Part shown: piece by piece, positions 1 to 8,090 of the stretch
Numbering within the stretch: the stretch's first letter is position 1
Layout: each line of letters begins with the position of its first letter
Assembly: GCA_050953505.1 (NCBI GenBank)
Contig: JBMNMU010000001.1
Coordinates: 2,170,001 to 2,234,000, forward strand
Source: JBMNMU01 sp050953505
Lineage (GTDB): Bacteria > Bacillota > Clostridia > Peptostreptococcales > Anaerovoracaceae
Direction: 5' to 3'
DNA length: 64,000 nt
The notes under the pieces: generated by a model
What the model saw: the letters and a program-made list of their open reading frames with translations, nothing else
What the model was told of the DNA's origin: nothing
Databases searched by the model: none
Position numbers and translations under genes: made by a program

Positions 1-47
1 TGGATAATGGGGTATTCAATTCCAAGTAGTTCACAAATATTTATCAA
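1..47 (-). CDS. fabK: FabK-type enoyl-ACP reductase, N-terminal fragment (runs off the window)
   Basis: Only the first 15 codons are inside the window. They start at TTG (45-47, minus strand), preceded by a GGGAGG ribosome binding site at about 7 bases. The visible peptide MINICELLGIEYPII matches the usual FabK / 2-nitropropane-dioxygenase opening, in which an ELLGIxYPII strand leads into the FMN-binding barrel. FabK catalyses the NADH-dependent last reduction of fatty-acid elongation in many Firmicutes. It lies immediately downstream of fabH on the same strand, the usual order in Firmicute fatty-acid clusters, which supports the call. The 119 bases between fabH and this start hold no acpP gene. 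With so few residues, another nitronate-monooxygenase-like flavoprotein remains possible. Confidence 0.6.
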   Translation of the reverse strand, partial: MINICELLGIEYPII

Positions 48-166
48 TCTTTTTCCTCCCTCTATTTTCGTTCACATTCTTTCCAAAACATTTAGGACTT
101 TAAAAATGATGAAGTTCCTCTATCCTAAATTTAGTGTGGTTTGTCCTATATAACAATTTATACAAT

Positions 167-1156
167 TTAAAGCGCTTCTATGAGCATTGCACCTGCGGTG
201 AGGCCGCCTCCAAATCCAACCATCATGATTTTATCACCCGACTGGACCTTTCCGCTATCCATTAAATCCGCCAAGGCCATAGGTATGCTGGCTGCTGATA
301 CATTTCCAGTATGTTGAATATTCGTTTGAAACTTTTCTAATGGCTGTTTCAATCTCTGGGCTGCAGCAGTAATGATACGCATATTAGCCTGGTGTGGTAC
401 GAAAAACTTTATTTCATCCGGCGTAACCCCCGTTTGTTCCAGTACCTTGTCAAGAACCTCCGTCACTGCATTCACGGCAAATTTAAATACTTGAGTTCCG
501 TTCATTTTCAAGAACATATCCTTTTTCTCATCTATTGCAAAGGGTGTTTGGATATAATCCATCCCGCAGGTTAAAGAATCTGTAATATCATCATAATTTT
601 TTATATAACTTCCAAGAATTCCATTTTTACTTTCGTCGTATTCCAGCACGGCACTCCCTGCTCCATCTCCAAAAAGAATACAGGTTCCTCGATCTTCCCA
701 GTTAACTATTCTGCTTAGCCTTTCAACGCCTATTACCAATGCACGATTAATGTTCTTACTAGACTTTTCACCTGCAATTCTGTTTTTCATCAGAGATTCC
801 GCTGTCCACATCCCATAAATAAAACCGCTGCAAGCAGCATTTATATCAAAAGCTATTGCATTATTAAGCCCTAACTCTTTTTTCACCAAAGCAGCCATGG
901 AAGGTAATAGCATATCCGGTGTCACCGTTGCCACAAGGACCAGCCCGATACTGTCTCTGTCAATATCCTTTAATGCCTTTTTAGAAGCCGAGACGGCTAA
1001 ATCCAGGGCGGATTCCTTTACTGCAATACGCCTTTCATCTATACCTGTTCTATCCTTGATCCATTGATCATCTGTATCCACCAGCTTTGTAAGCTGGTGA
1101 TTATCAACTATTAATTCTGGTAGAGCTTTACCAGTTCCAATAATTCCTATTCCCAA
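167..1156 (-). CDS. fabH: 3-oxoacyl-ACP synthase III (FabH)
   Basis: FabH starts type II fatty-acid synthesis by condensing acetyl-CoA or branched acyl-CoA with malonyl-ACP in the cytoplasm. The 329-residue length is normal. The catalytic triad is visible: Cys109 in DINAACSGF, His255 in VPHQANMRI and Asn285 in HTGNVSAASIP. The C-terminal glycine-rich GFGGGLTAGAML segment is also present. The start is ATG with a GGAGGGAAA-type ribosome binding site. It is followed by the start of a fabK-like gene, so this is the upstream edge of a fatty-acid cluster that continues left of the window. A consensus promoter and a FabT-like palindrome lie upstream (1274-1330). No acyl-chain specificity can be read from the sequence. 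Confidence 0.95.
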   Translation of the reverse strand: MGIGIIGTGKALPELIVDNHQLTKLVDTDDQWIKDRTGIDERRIAVKESALDLAVSASKKALKDIDRDSIGLVLVATVTPDMLLPSMAALVKKELGLNNAIAFDINAACSGFIYGMWTAESLMKNRIAGEKSSKNINRALVIGVERLSRIVNWEDRGTCILFGDGAGSAVLEYDESKNGILGSYIKNYDDITDSLTCGMDYIQTPFAIDEKKDMFLKMNGTQVFKFAVNAVTEVLDKVLEQTGVTPDEIKFFVPHQANMRIITAAAQRLKQPLEKFQTNIQHTGNVSAASIPMALADLMDSGKVQSGDKIMMVGFGGGLTAGAMLIEAL

Positions 1157-1273
1157 GTTTCCCTCCTTCTTTTCTACTACCTGGTTGTTCTATTCGTAGT
1201 AATTAGGCTTGCCATCAGAGTTTTAAAAGTATTAAAGGTCCTCCGTTTAGCTCACCATAAGTAGTTAATAATT

Positions 1274-1290
1274 ACTTTGATTGTCAAACT
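1274..1290. promoter_or_regulatory. FabT-like palindromic operator upstream of fabH
   Basis: The palindrome ACTTTGATTGTCAAACT (core TTTGA-N3-TCAAA) begins about 5 bases downstream of the transcription start predicted from the promoter at 1302-1330. The MarR-family repressor FabT of Firmicutes binds TTTGA-N3-TCAAA sites in front of fatty-acid genes. The match in sequence, position and target gene supports the assignment. No fabT gene is in the window. Confidence 0.6.
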
Positions 1291-1301
1291 ATTCGAAGGT
1301 A

Positions 1302-1330
1302 ATTATATTTTTATTTAACCAGACTGTCAA
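1302..1330 (-). promoter_or_regulatory. Sigma-A promoter for fabH
   Basis: On the minus strand TTGACA (1325-1330) is followed by exactly 17 bases and TATAAT (1302-1307), a perfect housekeeping consensus. The predicted start near 1295 leaves about a 140-base leader before fabH. Confidence 0.8.
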
Positions 1331-1389
1331 GAAGAATATGCCTATTAATCTCTAGTAGAGTGCTATAATATTGTCTCCTTCGGCTACAA

Positions 1390-2661
1390 TCAGCCTTTCC
1401 TGCCGATTAATGTGTCGTCTATCTTAATAGCTAAGATTAATGCAATAATATTCCCTGCAATCAGAAAAACATATGCCCCATCGATGGAGCCTGTCATATT
1501 AATTGCCAGGGCAATCACCACAAAGGCCATAATTCGTATAGACTGCACCAGTGTGGTCACCACTCGGGATGCGGAGGCGTAATCAAAACGACCAAAGGTT
1601 TGTGCCAACATAGATGGTTGCAAAGTGCCTACCCCACCGATACCAAAGCCTACTAAACAAATTCCTACTACTGTTCCAACTAAGCTATTTGCTGAAGCAA
1701 TAAGAACAATCACAGAAAACGCATAGTACCCTGAATAAATGGCCGTTGTTTTTTTCGTACCAAGCTTATAGCCGATATAACCCCATGCAAAGCTGGAAAA
1801 GATAGCAATGACAGCCGCTAAAGATAGCATGGATAATCCAAAGGCTTTATCATGCCCTTGCTCCATGAGCCTTGGAACCATTTGGCTGACTATTCCTGAG
1901 GTTGTAAGGAATAGAAGACCATAGCAAATACTTTGAGTCCAAACCGTTTTGTTTGAAATTAATCGAGGAATCGTCCAATCACTAATGTAATTTTCTATTT
2001 CCCTACGTGTTTCTTCCAATTCCTCAAGGCCACTCTCATCCCCATCGGGAGGGAGTCCCATTTCTTCAGGGGTATTCTTTACCCAAAAGATTGAAATAAT
2101 CCCTAGCAAAATTACAACAATGCCCACAATAGATAGAGCACCATTTATATGATATCGATCAATAAGAACTGAAAAAACCGGCACAAAGACGGCACTAGCT
2201 ATAGGCATTCCCGATGCAGATAAACCTAGAGCAAGGCTTCTTTTCCGGGGAAACCAATTGGCTGTAAGGGCTCCTGTTGCAACATTACCCAAGGCGCTGA
2301 CGAAAAAGGATAAAAGGCAAAGGGATATAAAATACATAGGGATACTCCTTGCATTTCCATAAAGAAAGCAAACGATCCCAGTGCCTAAAAAACATGTAAT
2401 AATAATTGCTTTTGGTCCTTTTTTTGAAGCTATATGAGAAAAACTGAAAATGCCAACTAGCCCAGCTAGCCCTGCTGGGGTGGACAAGATCAAGATACTG
2501 GCATAATCCCAGCCATTTTCTGATGCAAATGCTGGCACAGAAACATTTAATCCATCAATAGATATGCCCGCATAAAAGAAGAACATAATCGCTACGAGAA
2601 CTTGTAAGCCCCATCCGTATGCGAAACCCTTTTTACCCACCTGATTGTTTTTAGATGCCAT
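1390..2661 (-). CDS. Major facilitator superfamily transporter
   Basis: This 423-residue protein is almost entirely hydrophobic, with about 12 membrane helices, a charged central loop near residues 205-230 (acidic, then EETRREIE), and a short cytoplasmic N-terminus. The helix 4 region WFPRKRSLALGLSASGMPIAS resembles the motif of the oxalate/formate antiporter (OFA) and monocarboxylate branch of the MFS, so an organic anion is a reasonable substrate class. That is inference. It starts at ATG behind AAAAGGA. It is followed by fabH with a separate promoter, and preceded by a long inverted repeat that separates it from leuB. Substrate and direction of transport are unknown. Confidence 0.85.
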   Translation of the reverse strand: MASKNNQVGKKGFAYGWGLQVLVAIMFFFYAGISIDGLNVSVPAFASENGWDYASILILSTPAGLAGLVGIFSFSHIASKKGPKAIIITCFLGTGIVCFLYGNARSIPMYFISLCLLSFFVSALGNVATGALTANWFPRKRSLALGLSASGMPIASAVFVPVFSVLIDRYHINGALSIVGIVVILLGIISIFWVKNTPEEMGLPPDGDESGLEELEETRREIENYISDWTIPRLISNKTVWTQSICYGLLFLTTSGIVSQMVPRLMEQGHDKAFGLSMLSLAAVIAIFSSFAWGYIGYKLGTKKTTAIYSGYYAFSVIVLIASANSLVGTVVGICLVGFGIGGVGTLQPSMLAQTFGRFDYASASRVVTTLVQSIRIMAFVVIALAINMTGSIDGAYVFLIAGNIIALILAIKIDDTLIGRKG

Positions 2662-2737
2662 AGAATAATCCTTTTCTATTCTGTTTAATTATGTATTAGC
2701 TCACATCATACATTATACACTATCATTAAAAAATATA

Positions 2738-2806
2738 CAGCCAAAAGACCGAGAGATGATTGGCCGTGGCTGTGTCCACGGCCAATCATCTCTCGGTCTT
2801 CGGCTG
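2738..2806. repeat. Long inverted repeat made of two head-to-head copies of a dispersed element
   Basis: The left arm (2738-2769) and right arm (2776-2806) pair almost perfectly around a 6-base loop. Each arm carries the 19-base core GACCGAGAGATGATTGGCC. The same core recurs as four direct, decaying copies at 56436-56573, so this is a dispersed repeat and not just a terminator. The arrangement sits in the leuB-MFS gap and could still act as a transcription barrier, since TTTTA follows it on the plus side. Confidence 0.85.
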
Positions 2807-2813
2807 CTTTTAT

Positions 2814-3884
2814 TTAAATCTCTGCCGCAATCAAATCTCCGGCTTTTTTTGTTCCTATTTGCTGCATGCCTGGGCTCATAATGTCCGGCGTCCTGTATCC
2901 TGCTGCCAAAACAGATTTTACTGCATTTTCAACAGCATCTGCCTCTTTACTCAGGCCAAAGGTATACCTTAGCATCATAGCAATGGATAATATAGTAGCC
3001 ATGGGGTTAGCCTTATCCTGCCCGGCAATATCTGGTGCGGAACCATGGACAGGCTCATACATGCCAAAGTTGCCTTTTGCTAGGCTAGCTGAAGGCAGCA
3101 TACCGATAGATCCTGTTATCATGCTGGCTTCATCAGATAATATATCTCCAAAAATGTTGCTGGTCACAATGACATCGAATTGCTTCGGATTCCTGACCAA
3201 TTGCATGGCAGCATTGTCAATATACATATGTCCCAGTTCTACCTGAGGATAATCCTTGGACACCTCCGTCACCACACGTCTCCAAAGTCTTGAGCTCTCT
3301 AGGACATTGGCTTTATCTACACTTGTAAGCCTTTTATTCCGCTTCATGGCCATATCAAAAGCAATGATAGCAATACGGCGAACCTCTTCTTCAGCATATT
3401 GCTCTACATCATAAGCGGCCTTACCAAGCTCTGTATCCTTAAACCCCTTTTCACCAAAATAAATACCTCCGGTTAGCTCACGGACGACTACAATATCCAA
3501 GCCTCCTTTAGTGATTTCTGGCTTTAAAGGGCAAGCCCCCTCCAGTTCCTTGAAAAGAATAGCAGGCCTGATATTGGCAAATAGCCCCAGCTCCTTGCGC
3601 AATCCTAGGAGAGCCCTTTCCGGCCTTTGTTCACCAGGAAGGTTATCCCATTTCCATCCTCCCACTGCACCAAGAAGAACTGCTTGGCTATCCTTACATA
3701 TCTTTATACTTTCCTCTGGCAAGCAGGTACCCACCTCATCAATGGCCGCCCCGCCCGCTAACACCTTTTCATAATGAAACTGATGCCCATATTTTTGACC
3801 GACCTGGTCTAGGACCTTTACCCCTTCTGCTATTACCTCAGGGCCGATTCCATCCCCTGGTATCAAAGCAATTTTGTATTCCAT
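2814..3884 (-). CDS. leuB: 3-isopropylmalate dehydrogenase (LeuB)
   Basis: LeuB oxidises and decarboxylates (2R,3S)-3-isopropylmalate to 2-oxoisocaproate with NAD+, the third dedicated step of leucine synthesis. At 356 residues it has the normal length. Visible family marks are GDGIGPEV near the N-terminus, the substrate-binding RELTGGIYFGEKG segment, the tyrosine/lysine region, and the metal-binding stretch TSNIFGDILSDEASMITGS with its aspartates. The C-terminal EPVHGSAPDIAGQDKANP loop binds NAD and is typical of LeuB rather than isocitrate dehydrogenase. ATG start behind CGGAGGAATT. It is the last gene of the leuA-leuC-leuD-leuB operon, 49 bases after leuD. Confidence 0.97.
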   Translation of the reverse strand: MEYKIALIPGDGIGPEVIAEGVKVLDQVGQKYGHQFHYEKVLAGGAAIDEVGTCLPEESIKICKDSQAVLLGAVGGWKWDNLPGEQRPERALLGLRKELGLFANIRPAILFKELEGACPLKPEITKGGLDIVVVRELTGGIYFGEKGFKDTELGKAAYDVEQYAEEEVRRIAIIAFDMAMKRNKRLTSVDKANVLESSRLWRRVVTEVSKDYPQVELGHMYIDNAAMQLVRNPKQFDVIVTSNIFGDILSDEASMITGSIGMLPSASLAKGNFGMYEPVHGSAPDIAGQDKANPMATILSIAMMLRYTFGLSKEADAVENAVKSVLAAGYRTPDIMSPGMQQIGTKKAGDLIAAEI

Positions 3885-3933
3885 AATTCCTCCGTTTTCA
3901 TAACGCCATAACGATATTTATCTTTGCAGGAAA

Positions 3934-4419
3934 CTATTTCTCAATATTCTCCTTCACATAGTTAACCAATCCATCTTTTTCAATGATCTTCTGAATAAAG
4001 GGTGGAAATGGCTGCGCCTGATAGGTTTCCTTTTTAGTTAGGTTCTCAATTTTTCCTGATGCAAAATCAACCACCACCTGGTCCCCTGCTTCAATTTTTT
4101 CTGCCGCCTCCGCACATTCTAGAATTGGCATACCAGTATTAAAGGAGTTACGATAGAAGATTCTTGCAAAGGAAGGTGCAATAACACAACTCACTCCTGA
4201 TGCTTTGATGGCAATGGGAGCATGCTCTCTAGAAGATCCGCAGCCAAAATTCTTACCGGCAACAATAACATCACCCTTCTCTACCTTATTCACAAAATCC
4301 TTATCGATATCCTCCATGCAATGCTTTGCTAATTCCGCAGGATCTGAGGTTACAAGATGCCTTGCTGGAATGATCACGTCTGTATCTACATTATCACCAT
4401 ATTTAAATACTTTTCCCAT
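3934..4419 (-). CDS. leuD: 3-isopropylmalate dehydratase small subunit (LeuD, short type)
   Basis: LeuD is the swivelling small subunit that, with LeuC, isomerises 2-isopropylmalate to 3-isopropylmalate. The protein (161 residues from the chosen start) is the short type found in clostridia and archaea. It shows YGDNVDTDVIIPARHL at the N-terminus and the active-site loop GKNFGCGSSREHAP. A longer frame begins at 4449, but ATG at 4419 has the AAGGAAAA ribosome binding site at proper distance, and the family begins with MGKVFKYGDNVDTD. The extra upstream codons come from a hairpin repeat (4435-4473). An unusually long 443-base gap separates it from leuC. Confidence 0.93.
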   Translation of the reverse strand: MGKVFKYGDNVDTDVIIPARHLVTSDPAELAKHCMEDIDKDFVNKVEKGDVIVAGKNFGCGSSREHAPIAIKASGVSCVIAPSFARIFYRNSFNTGMPILECAEAAEKIEAGDQVVVDFASGKIENLTKKETYQAQPFPPFIQKIIEKDGLVNYVKENIEK

Positions 4420-4434
4420 AATGTTTTCCTTTCT

Positions 4435-4620
4435 TAACATTCTGTCCAAAACACAAAGTGTTTTGCTAGACAGAATTTATACAGATAATAGCTCGCCCAA
4501 TTTGTAAAACAAATTGTTGGCGAACTTATGCAAAAAAATCACAAATTTTAATTTGTAGATTTTTACTGCAATTTCATCGATCTTAAGTCGATAGAAATTT
4601 TTCAGTTAACATTCTGTCCA
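4435..4620 (-). repeat. Two-hairpin repeat element upstream of leuD
   Basis: Read on the minus strand, this stretch starts with a tail GGACAGAATGTTAACTG and then a long hairpin whose arms begin ACTG and end CAGT (about 4566-4607). Next come two AT-rich stem-loops (about 4536-4560 and 4495-4525), then the hairpin CTAGCAAAACAC...GTGTTTTGGACAGAATGTTA (4435-4473) ending just before the leuD ribosome binding site. The last hairpin and the ACTG-AAAATT hairpin are both nearly repeated at 18002-18122, upstream of the pyrophosphatase gene. The rest of the leuC-leuD gap (4621-4862) is a mixed sequence with GTCAAACA inverted repeats (about 4729-4770) and no gene. Confidence 0.7.
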
Positions 4621-4862
4621 TTACTGATTCCACAAAAGTACCAATGGAAGGCATTGGATGCGGTTGAACCGGCTGTTGGAGGGGTTTTGTGCTACTATCC
4701 GCTGTAATTGAGCAGCATGTTCAGCTCCTGTCAAACACGTTCAAAGATGGTTTGTTTGACAGTCTGAACATGGTAAAATTAGAGCGCTGAGAGTACCAAA
4801 ACTCCGACCTGCCGGTGAAATTGCAGCCAATGTCCTCTGCCAGGTTGAGTGCTGGGCTGTAA

Positions 4863-6140
4863 CTACAGCTCTTCTGGATTTGCTATATAACCCTTTACTG
4901 CAGAAGCAGCAGCTACTGCCGGGCTTGCTAGATATACTTCGGATTCTGTATGACCCATTCTTCCTACAAAATTTCGGTTAGTTGTGGACACCGCTCTTTC
5001 TCCAGCAGCAAGAATGCCCATATGACCTCCTAGGCAAGGTCCGCAGGTAGGTGTAGAGAATACAGCTCCCGCCTTTATGAAAATTTCTGCGTAACCCCTT
5101 TGGACGCACTCTAAATATATTTTTTGTGTTCCTGGGAAAATGATAAGCCTTACGTTTTTGGCTACCTTTCTTCCATCTAAAATCTTTGCCGCAACCTCCA
5201 TATCGCTGATTCGGCCATTGGTGCAAGATCCAATAACAGATTGGTCAATTTTTATCTGTCCCACGTCATCAATGGTCCTGGTATTGTCAGGAAGGTGAGG
5301 AAAGGCAACCGTCGGTCTGATTTTGCTCAAATCTATCACATAAGTCTCATCATATTCTGCATCCTCATCGGGCTCGTAAATTTTGATTTCCTTTTTAACA
5401 GCTGGGTTGGTATTTTTGTTTTCCTCCATATAGGCTATGGTCTTCTCATCTACCATGAAAATACCGTTCTTTGCCCCAGCTTCTATAGCCATATTGGCCA
5501 TGGCGAATCTGTCGTCCATAGAAAGATTGGCTAAACCTGGTCCCACAAATTCCATGGATTTATATAAGGCGCCATCAACGCTAATCATTCCTATTATATG
5601 TAGGATGATATCCTTCCCGCTAACCCACTGAGAGGGTTTTCCTACAAGCTCGAATTTAATTGCTGAAGGAACCTTGAACCAAGCCTTTCCCCAAGCCATT
5701 CCCGCTGCCATATCTGTAGACCCCGTTCCCGTAGCAAAGGCACCGAGAGCCCCGTAAGTACAAGTATGGGAGTCCGCTCCAATAATAACGTCACCAGCAA
5801 CTGTCAATCCTTTTTCCGGAAGAAGGGCATGCTCAATTCCCATTTCTCCTACTTCAAAATAATTTTCAATTTCTTGCTCCATTGCAAATTCCCTCAGAGT
5901 TTTGCATTGCTCAGCTGCTTTAATATCCTTATTTGGTGTGAAATGGTCAGGCACCAATACCACCTTCGACTTGTCGAATACTTGCTTTGCTCCCATTTTT
6001 CCAAACTCTTTAATAGCAACAGGGCCCGTAATATCATTGCCAAGCACGATATCTAAATCTGCCTCGATAAACTGACCGGCTTTCACTTCCTCTAATCCTG
6101 CATGAGCTGCAAGGATTTTTTGCGTCATCGTCATCCCCAT
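4863..6140 (-). CDS. leuC: 3-isopropylmalate dehydratase large subunit (LeuC)
   Basis: LeuC carries the [4Fe-4S] cluster of isopropylmalate isomerase. The three cluster cysteines are visible: Cys306 in VIGSCTNGR and Cys366 and Cys369 in PTCGPCLGG. GADSHTCTYGALGAFATGTGS is the conserved aconitase-type substrate loop. At 425 residues it is the shorter LeuC2/HacA-like form, which matches the short LeuD partner. The start is ATG with AAAGGAT upstream. It sits 20 bases downstream of leuA, and is followed by a 443-base repeat-containing gap before leuD, so the two subunits may be made at different levels. Homoaconitase cannot be excluded from the subunit alone, but the operon decides for leucine synthesis. 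Confidence 0.96.
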   Translation of the reverse strand: MGMTMTQKILAAHAGLEEVKAGQFIEADLDIVLGNDITGPVAIKEFGKMGAKQVFDKSKVVLVPDHFTPNKDIKAAEQCKTLREFAMEQEIENYFEVGEMGIEHALLPEKGLTVAGDVIIGADSHTCTYGALGAFATGTGSTDMAAGMAWGKAWFKVPSAIKFELVGKPSQWVSGKDIILHIIGMISVDGALYKSMEFVGPGLANLSMDDRFAMANMAIEAGAKNGIFMVDEKTIAYMEENKNTNPAVKKEIKIYEPDEDAEYDETYVIDLSKIRPTVAFPHLPDNTRTIDDVGQIKIDQSVIGSCTNGRISDMEVAAKILDGRKVAKNVRLIIFPGTQKIYLECVQRGYAEIFIKAGAVFSTPTCGPCLGGHMGILAAGERAVSTTNRNFVGRMGHTESEVYLASPAVAAASAVKGYIANPEEL

Positions 6141-6160
6141 AATTATCTATCCTTTCAAAT

Positions 6161-7696
6161 TTATATTTCGCTACTTTGTTGTTTTTCTTCATAAATCAAC
6201 TTATTTACAGCGTTAATGTACGCATGAATACTTGCTTCAATAACGTCGGTGGATAAGCCCCTTCCAGCAAATATTTTTCCATTCCCGTTACTGATTTTTA
6301 CTAAAGCATCTCCTAAGGCATCCTCGCCTTCTGTTACAGCTTGTAGCTGATAATCCTCCATTTTCAGGTTCATTCCCACAATTTTCTCTATTGCCTTAAA
6401 GGATGCATCGATAGGTCCATCGCCTCTGGAAACCTTTTCTATTTCTCGATCTTCCTTTAGTATCTTCAATACCGCCGTTGAAGTGATGCTATTTCCGCTG
6501 TTGATCACATAGCTACCCAAGGTATAGGTCTTTGGAACCTGCACAGCTTCCTTTGCGATAAGGGCGTCAATATCTCTATCATATATTTGCTTTTTCTTAT
6601 CAGCCAGGTCTTTAAATTTAACAAAAATTCTTTCGATATCTTCATCTGCCAGGTCATAGCCCATGCTTTTAACTTTATCCCTAAAGGCATGCTTTCCAGA
6701 GTGTTTACCAAGAACCAGATTTTTATTTTCGGTTAGCCCAATGGATTCTGGCGTCATAATCTCATAAGTCTCTTTGTTTTTCAAAACACCATGCTGATGT
6801 ATTCCTGATTCATGGGCAAAGGCATTTTCCCCCACAATCGCTTTGTTGGGCTGTACCTTTACCCCTGTAATTCTAGTTAGTAGACTGGAAGAACGTGCAA
6901 TTTCTGTCGTCACAATTCCAGTTTCTGCCTGATAATGGTCTTTTCTTGTATGAAGAGCCATGACTATTTCTTCCATAGCTGCGTTTCCTGCTCTTTCTCC
7001 AATGCCATTGATGGTACATTCAATTTGGCCGGCTCCCGCTTTAATTGCTGCCAAAGAATTTGCTACGGCTAATCCAAGGTCATCGTGGCAGTGTACAGAA
7101 AGAACTACCTTTTCAAGGGACGGCGCATGCTCCCTAATAGTCATGAGAAAATTATAATATTCTTCTGGCGTGGTATATCCTACCGTGTCAGGTAGATTGA
7201 TGGTGGTGGCTCCAGCCTGAATTACGCCTTCAACAAGCTTTGCTAAAAACAAAGGCTCGCTTCGTGTTGCATCCTCTGCAGAGAATTCAATGTCACTGCA
7301 ATATTTTTTTGCGTATTTTACCATTGCCACAGAGCGCTCTAATACCTGCTCCGGTGTCATGCCTAGTTTATATTCCATGTGAATAGGCGATGTTGCTATG
7401 AAGGTGTGTATTCTTGGCGATACAGCTCCAGACACAGCCTCCCAAGCCCTGTCAATATCTGATTCTGTTGTTCTAGCTAGGCTAGCCACTGTAGCTTCCT
7501 TAACAGTTTCTGCAATAGTTTTTACAGAAGTAAAATCTCCTTGAGATGATATGGCAAAGCCAGCCTCTATCACGTCCACTTTCATTCTTTCCAGCTGTTT
7601 AGCCATCTCAATTTTCTCTTTCAGGTTCATGCTGCAGCCTGGCGACTGCTCCCCATCGCGAAGCGTTGTATCAAAAATCTTTATCATTTTAGTCAT
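6161..7696 (-). CDS. leuA: 2-isopropylmalate synthase (LeuA)
   Basis: LeuA condenses 2-oxoisovalerate with acetyl-CoA, the committed step to leucine. From the chosen start it has 511 residues: an HMGL-like TIM barrel opening with FDTTLRDGEQSPGCSMN, the metal-binding HCHDDLGLAVANSLAAI, GERAGNAAMEEI, and then linker and C-terminal regulatory domains (from about residue 380; YINAVNKLI at the end). The C-terminal domain is where leucine inhibits the family. The open frame extends to 7729, but ATG at 7696 has an AAAGGAGAAATATA leader and the next residues match the family start. First gene of the leu operon, behind a T-box leader. Confidence 0.97.
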   Translation of the reverse strand: MTKMIKIFDTTLRDGEQSPGCSMNLKEKIEMAKQLERMKVDVIEAGFAISSQGDFTSVKTIAETVKEATVASLARTTESDIDRAWEAVSGAVSPRIHTFIATSPIHMEYKLGMTPEQVLERSVAMVKYAKKYCSDIEFSAEDATRSEPLFLAKLVEGVIQAGATTINLPDTVGYTTPEEYYNFLMTIREHAPSLEKVVLSVHCHDDLGLAVANSLAAIKAGAGQIECTINGIGERAGNAAMEEIVMALHTRKDHYQAETGIVTTEIARSSSLLTRITGVKVQPNKAIVGENAFAHESGIHQHGVLKNKETYEIMTPESIGLTENKNLVLGKHSGKHAFRDKVKSMGYDLADEDIERIFVKFKDLADKKKQIYDRDIDALIAKEAVQVPKTYTLGSYVINSGNSITSTAVLKILKEDREIEKVSRGDGPIDASFKAIEKIVGMNLKMEDYQLQAVTEGEDALGDALVKISNGNGKIFAGRGLSTDVIEASIHAYINAVNKLIYEEKQQSSEI

Positions 7697-7747
7697 TATA
7701 TTTCTCCTTTCCATCCTTCCTTTTATCATTTATATTTTACGTTCAAA

Positions 7748-8017
7748 AACAAAAAGCCCCTGAAGCTTATACTCTAAGCTTCAGGGACGATATATACTAC
7801 CGCGGTACCACCCTGCTTACTGTTTTATAATACAGTCTTCTCTACGGATTCCAACAAATCCTTGACCTTGATAACGGGGTCTGCCGGGATACCTTAATAG
7901 CACAGCGTTAGGGTTCCTGCTCGGGAGCGAGAATCCTTCTCCTGACGTATCGGGCTTCCAGCATCCCCGACTCTCTGTGACGCACTTGGAAAAAAATTGG
8001 TCTCCGTCTTTGCATTT
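7748..8017 (-). promoter_or_regulatory. T-box riboswitch leader of the leucine operon
   Basis: The minus-strand leader has the T-box antiterminator sequence AGGGTGGTACCGCGG (7800-7814), which base-pairs with the acceptor end of uncharged tRNA. It is followed by a terminator stem CCCTGAAGCTTA...TAAGCTTCAGGGG (7757-7786) and a T-rich run (7748-7755). Upstream are typical parts: an AGAGAGTCGGGGATG...GGAAG stem I segment and GGTATCCCGGCAGACCCCGTTATC of the stem II region. The leader should sense uncharged tRNA-Leu because leuA follows. A CTC triplet lies in the stem I 3' side, but I could not fold the specifier loop with certainty. Confidence 0.93.
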
Positions 8018-8023
8018 GTGGAT

Positions 8024-8052
8024 AGTATATTCAATGCTTATGGTTTTGTCAA
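8024..8052 (-). promoter_or_regulatory. Sigma-A promoter for the T-box/leu operon
   Basis: TTGACA (8047-8052) and TATACT (8024-8029) are separated by 17 bases on the minus strand. The predicted start near 8017 is just ahead of the T-box stem I. Confidence 0.8.
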
Positions 8053-8090
8053 CAAAAATTTTTCTAAATTTTATTTTTCAACACAGGATA

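Noticed and set aside
4420..4449. Longer LeuD start at 4449
   Set aside because: The extra codons are part of a hairpin repeat, and only ATG 4419 has a well-spaced ribosome binding site and the family N-terminus.
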